This document shows positions 62,978 to 64,000 of a stretch of DNA of 64,000 nt, in pieces; the stretch's first letter is position 1, and each line of letters begins with the position of its first letter. This DNA comes from Ignavibacteria bacterium (GTDB lineage Bacteria > Bacteroidota > Ignavibacteria > Ignavibacteriales > Ignavibacteriaceae), in assembly GCA_030693705.1 (NCBI GenBank), contig JAUYAB010000079.1, forward strand, positions 28,749 through 92,748, read 5' to 3'. The position numbers and the translations under genes are program-made. Below the pieces are notes generated by a model. That model did no database searches. It was not told the DNA's origin and saw nothing but the letters and a program-made list of their open reading frames with translations.

Positions 62978-63614
62978 TATACTCGTCGCTGACGACCATC
63001 CTATTTTTCGAAAAGGTTTGGTTGAATTGATATCAGATGTTCCGCAATTATTCGTATGTGGCGAAGCGGAGGATGGGAATTCTGCTATAGAGTTGATCCA
63101 ATTAACAAAACCTTCTATTGCGATCCTTGATATTAACATGCCGGGGATGAATGGATTTGATGTTGCTAAAGAAGTTAGATCACTAAAGTTACCCGTTTTC
63201 ATCATCTTTCTAACTATGTACAACGAAGAAGAATTATTCAATAAAGCTATGGATCTTGGAGTTAGAGGATATATTTTAAAAGAATGCGCTGCTAAAGATA
63301 TTCTTGATTGTATTCTATCTGTTGCAAAAGGAAAACATTATATAAGTCCCGTCATTTCAGATTATTTAGTAAACCGAAGTATGGTTTTGAAAATAAATGA
63401 GGAACGGAAATCGGCAATCGAAAAATTAACTCCGATGGAAAAACAAATCTTAAGCTTGATCGCAGAAGATAAAACAAGTAAGGAGATTGCCGATAAATTC
63501 TTCATCAGCATTCGGACCGTTGATAATCACCGAATGAACATTTGCAACAAACTTTCCATACACGGCAGTAATGCCCTGTTAAAATTTGCATTGGAAAACA
63601 AACATCACTTCTAA
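62955..63614 (+). CDS. LuxR/NarL-family response regulator
   Basis: A 219-residue regulator: receiver domain about 6-125 with acidic pocket VADDHPIF, phospho-acceptor D59 in AILDINMPGMNG and the lysine in GYILKECAAKD; C-terminal LuxR helix-turn-helix about 153-215 with LTPMEKQILSLIAEDKTSKEIA and the recognition helix in ISIRTVDNHRMNICNKL. It overlaps the histidine kinase by 23 bases and is certainly its partner. ATG 62961 is an alternative start two codons in. Target genes are not evident. Confidence 0.94.
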   Translation: MNMEKKINILVADDHPIFRKGLVELISDVPQLFVCGEAEDGNSAIELIQLTKPSIAILDINMPGMNGFDVAKEVRSLKLPVFIIFLTMYNEEELFNKAMDLGVRGYILKECAAKDILDCILSVAKGKHYISPVISDYLVNRSMVLKINEERKSAIEKLTPMEKQILSLIAEDKTSKEIADKFFISIRTVDNHRMNICNKLSIHGSNALLKFALENKHHF

Positions 63615-63774
63615 AAAAAATCCAAAGTACAAAATCCAAATAACAAATTATTCCTAGAATTGATACGATTGTAACGACATTCAAAATTATTGAACTTGAT
63701 TATTGAGATTTACTTTTTAAGATTTAAAATATTTATTTCCCTCAACCCTCATCCATATCACATCTAAGTAGTCT

Positions 63775-63793
63775 TACTCATATAAAATGAGTA
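63775..63793. promoter_or_regulatory. Inverted repeat upstream of the last response regulator
   Basis: Perfect 7-bp arms TACTCAT (63775-63781) and ATGAGTA (63787-63793) around ATAAA, in the 241-bp spacer after the LuxR-type regulator. It may be an operator for the gene at 63856 or a weak terminator; flanking AGTAGTC units (63768 and about 63790) extend the symmetry. Confidence 0.35.
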
Positions 63794-63855
63794 GTCATCT
63801 CTATTTCATTCCTTTTTTGCGTTAAGCAAGTTTAACCATGCAGATAGGAGAATTT

Positions 63856-64000
63856 ATGACAGTATTACTCGTTGATGACCATAAAGGAATCCGTGAATTA
63901 GAAAAATCCCTTTTCGCTCCATTGTTTGATACGTTTTACGAATCATCTTCCGGTGAAGAGGCGATTACTATTTACAAAACATACAAACCCGATTGGGTAC
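63856..64000 (+). CDS. Receiver-domain protein (response regulator), 5' end only
   Basis: The first 48 codons before the window ends: MTVLLVDDHKGIRELEKSLF, then a second helix region SSGEEAITIYKTYKPDWV. The acidic pair in VDDH and the following layout fit a CheY-like receiver; the phospho-acceptor aspartate should be the next few residues beyond the edge. AGGAG at 63846-63850 is 5 bases before the ATG. Output domain cannot be seen. It may receive phosphate from the preceding sensor kinase or from another one downstream. Confidence 0.85.
   Translation, partial: MTVLLVDDHKGIRELEKSLFAPLFDTFYESSSGEEAITIYKTYKPDWV

Overview
The window reads as an AT-rich, gene-dense bacterial chromosome segment. 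The best fit is the Ignavibacteria (Chlorobiota/Bacteroidota side of the FCB group). The evidence is C-terminal secretion-sorting domains with the motif NYPNPFNP in two proteins, two PorV-like outer-membrane proteins, a GWxTD-type secreted protein, a TonB-dependent receptor with an N-terminal carboxypeptidase-regulatory-like domain, an AraC-type membrane regulator, a histidine kinase built on a two-component-regulator propeller, and bacillithiol enzyme BshC. This assignment is inference from gene content; no 16S rRNA or ribosomal protein gene is in view.

Layout. 1-4.7 kb: end of a membrane protein, DusB, a degenerate PAP2-like protein, PolX (with a damaged polymerase site), an enoyl-CoA hydratase-type enzyme and Apt. 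4.7-12.1 kb: a short palindromic repeat element, AraC regulator, TonB-dependent receptor, a complete insertion sequence (8941-10346), and BshC. 12.3-18.9 kb: a tightly overlapped operon with a flippase-like membrane protein, two family 2 glycosyltransferases (the first broken by an in-frame TGA), a polysaccharide deacetylase, a radical SAM enzyme, a DUF1207-like protein and a site-2-type protease; probably glycolipid or envelope glycan synthesis. 18.9-23.3 kb: secreted and outer-membrane proteins of the type IX class. 23.3-29.8 kb: surface polysaccharide genes plus glycerate kinase. 29.9-38.5 kb: thyA-folA-mutL, a methylmalonyl-CoA mutase-type catalytic subunit, a UbiA-family enzyme, two peroxiredoxins, then PTPS-FolE-SDR, which together could make a tetrahydrobiopterin-like pterin, closed by a strong bidirectional terminator. 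38.5-40.8 kb: an ECF sigma/anti-sigma pair flanked by two Spy/CpxP-like periplasmic proteins.

40.8-43.7 kb is the accessory part: tRNA-Leu(GAG), a hairpin repeat, an array of ten 21-bp tandem repeats in front of an XRE regulator, and a type IX-secreted protein gene split by what looks like a single integron gene cassette (42297-43077). Removing that segment at its two G^TT junctions rejoins the host gene exactly in frame, and the cassette carries an attC-like hairpin and one small two-helix membrane protein. No integron integrase is in the window. This is the most notable object found.

43.7-59.6 kb returns to housekeeping: alanine racemase, an unknown helical protein, mannose-1-phosphate guanylyltransferase, an RpiB-like protein without the usual catalytic cysteine, a TolB-like protein, a large secreted amidase, PyrK-PyrD-FolC, Rho, a GWxTD-like protein, PdxA, a methyltransferase, an FtsE-type ATPase without FtsX, and adenylate kinase. 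59.8-64 kb: a 1045-residue sensor kinase with a LuxR-type response regulator, and the start of another receiver-domain protein running off the end.
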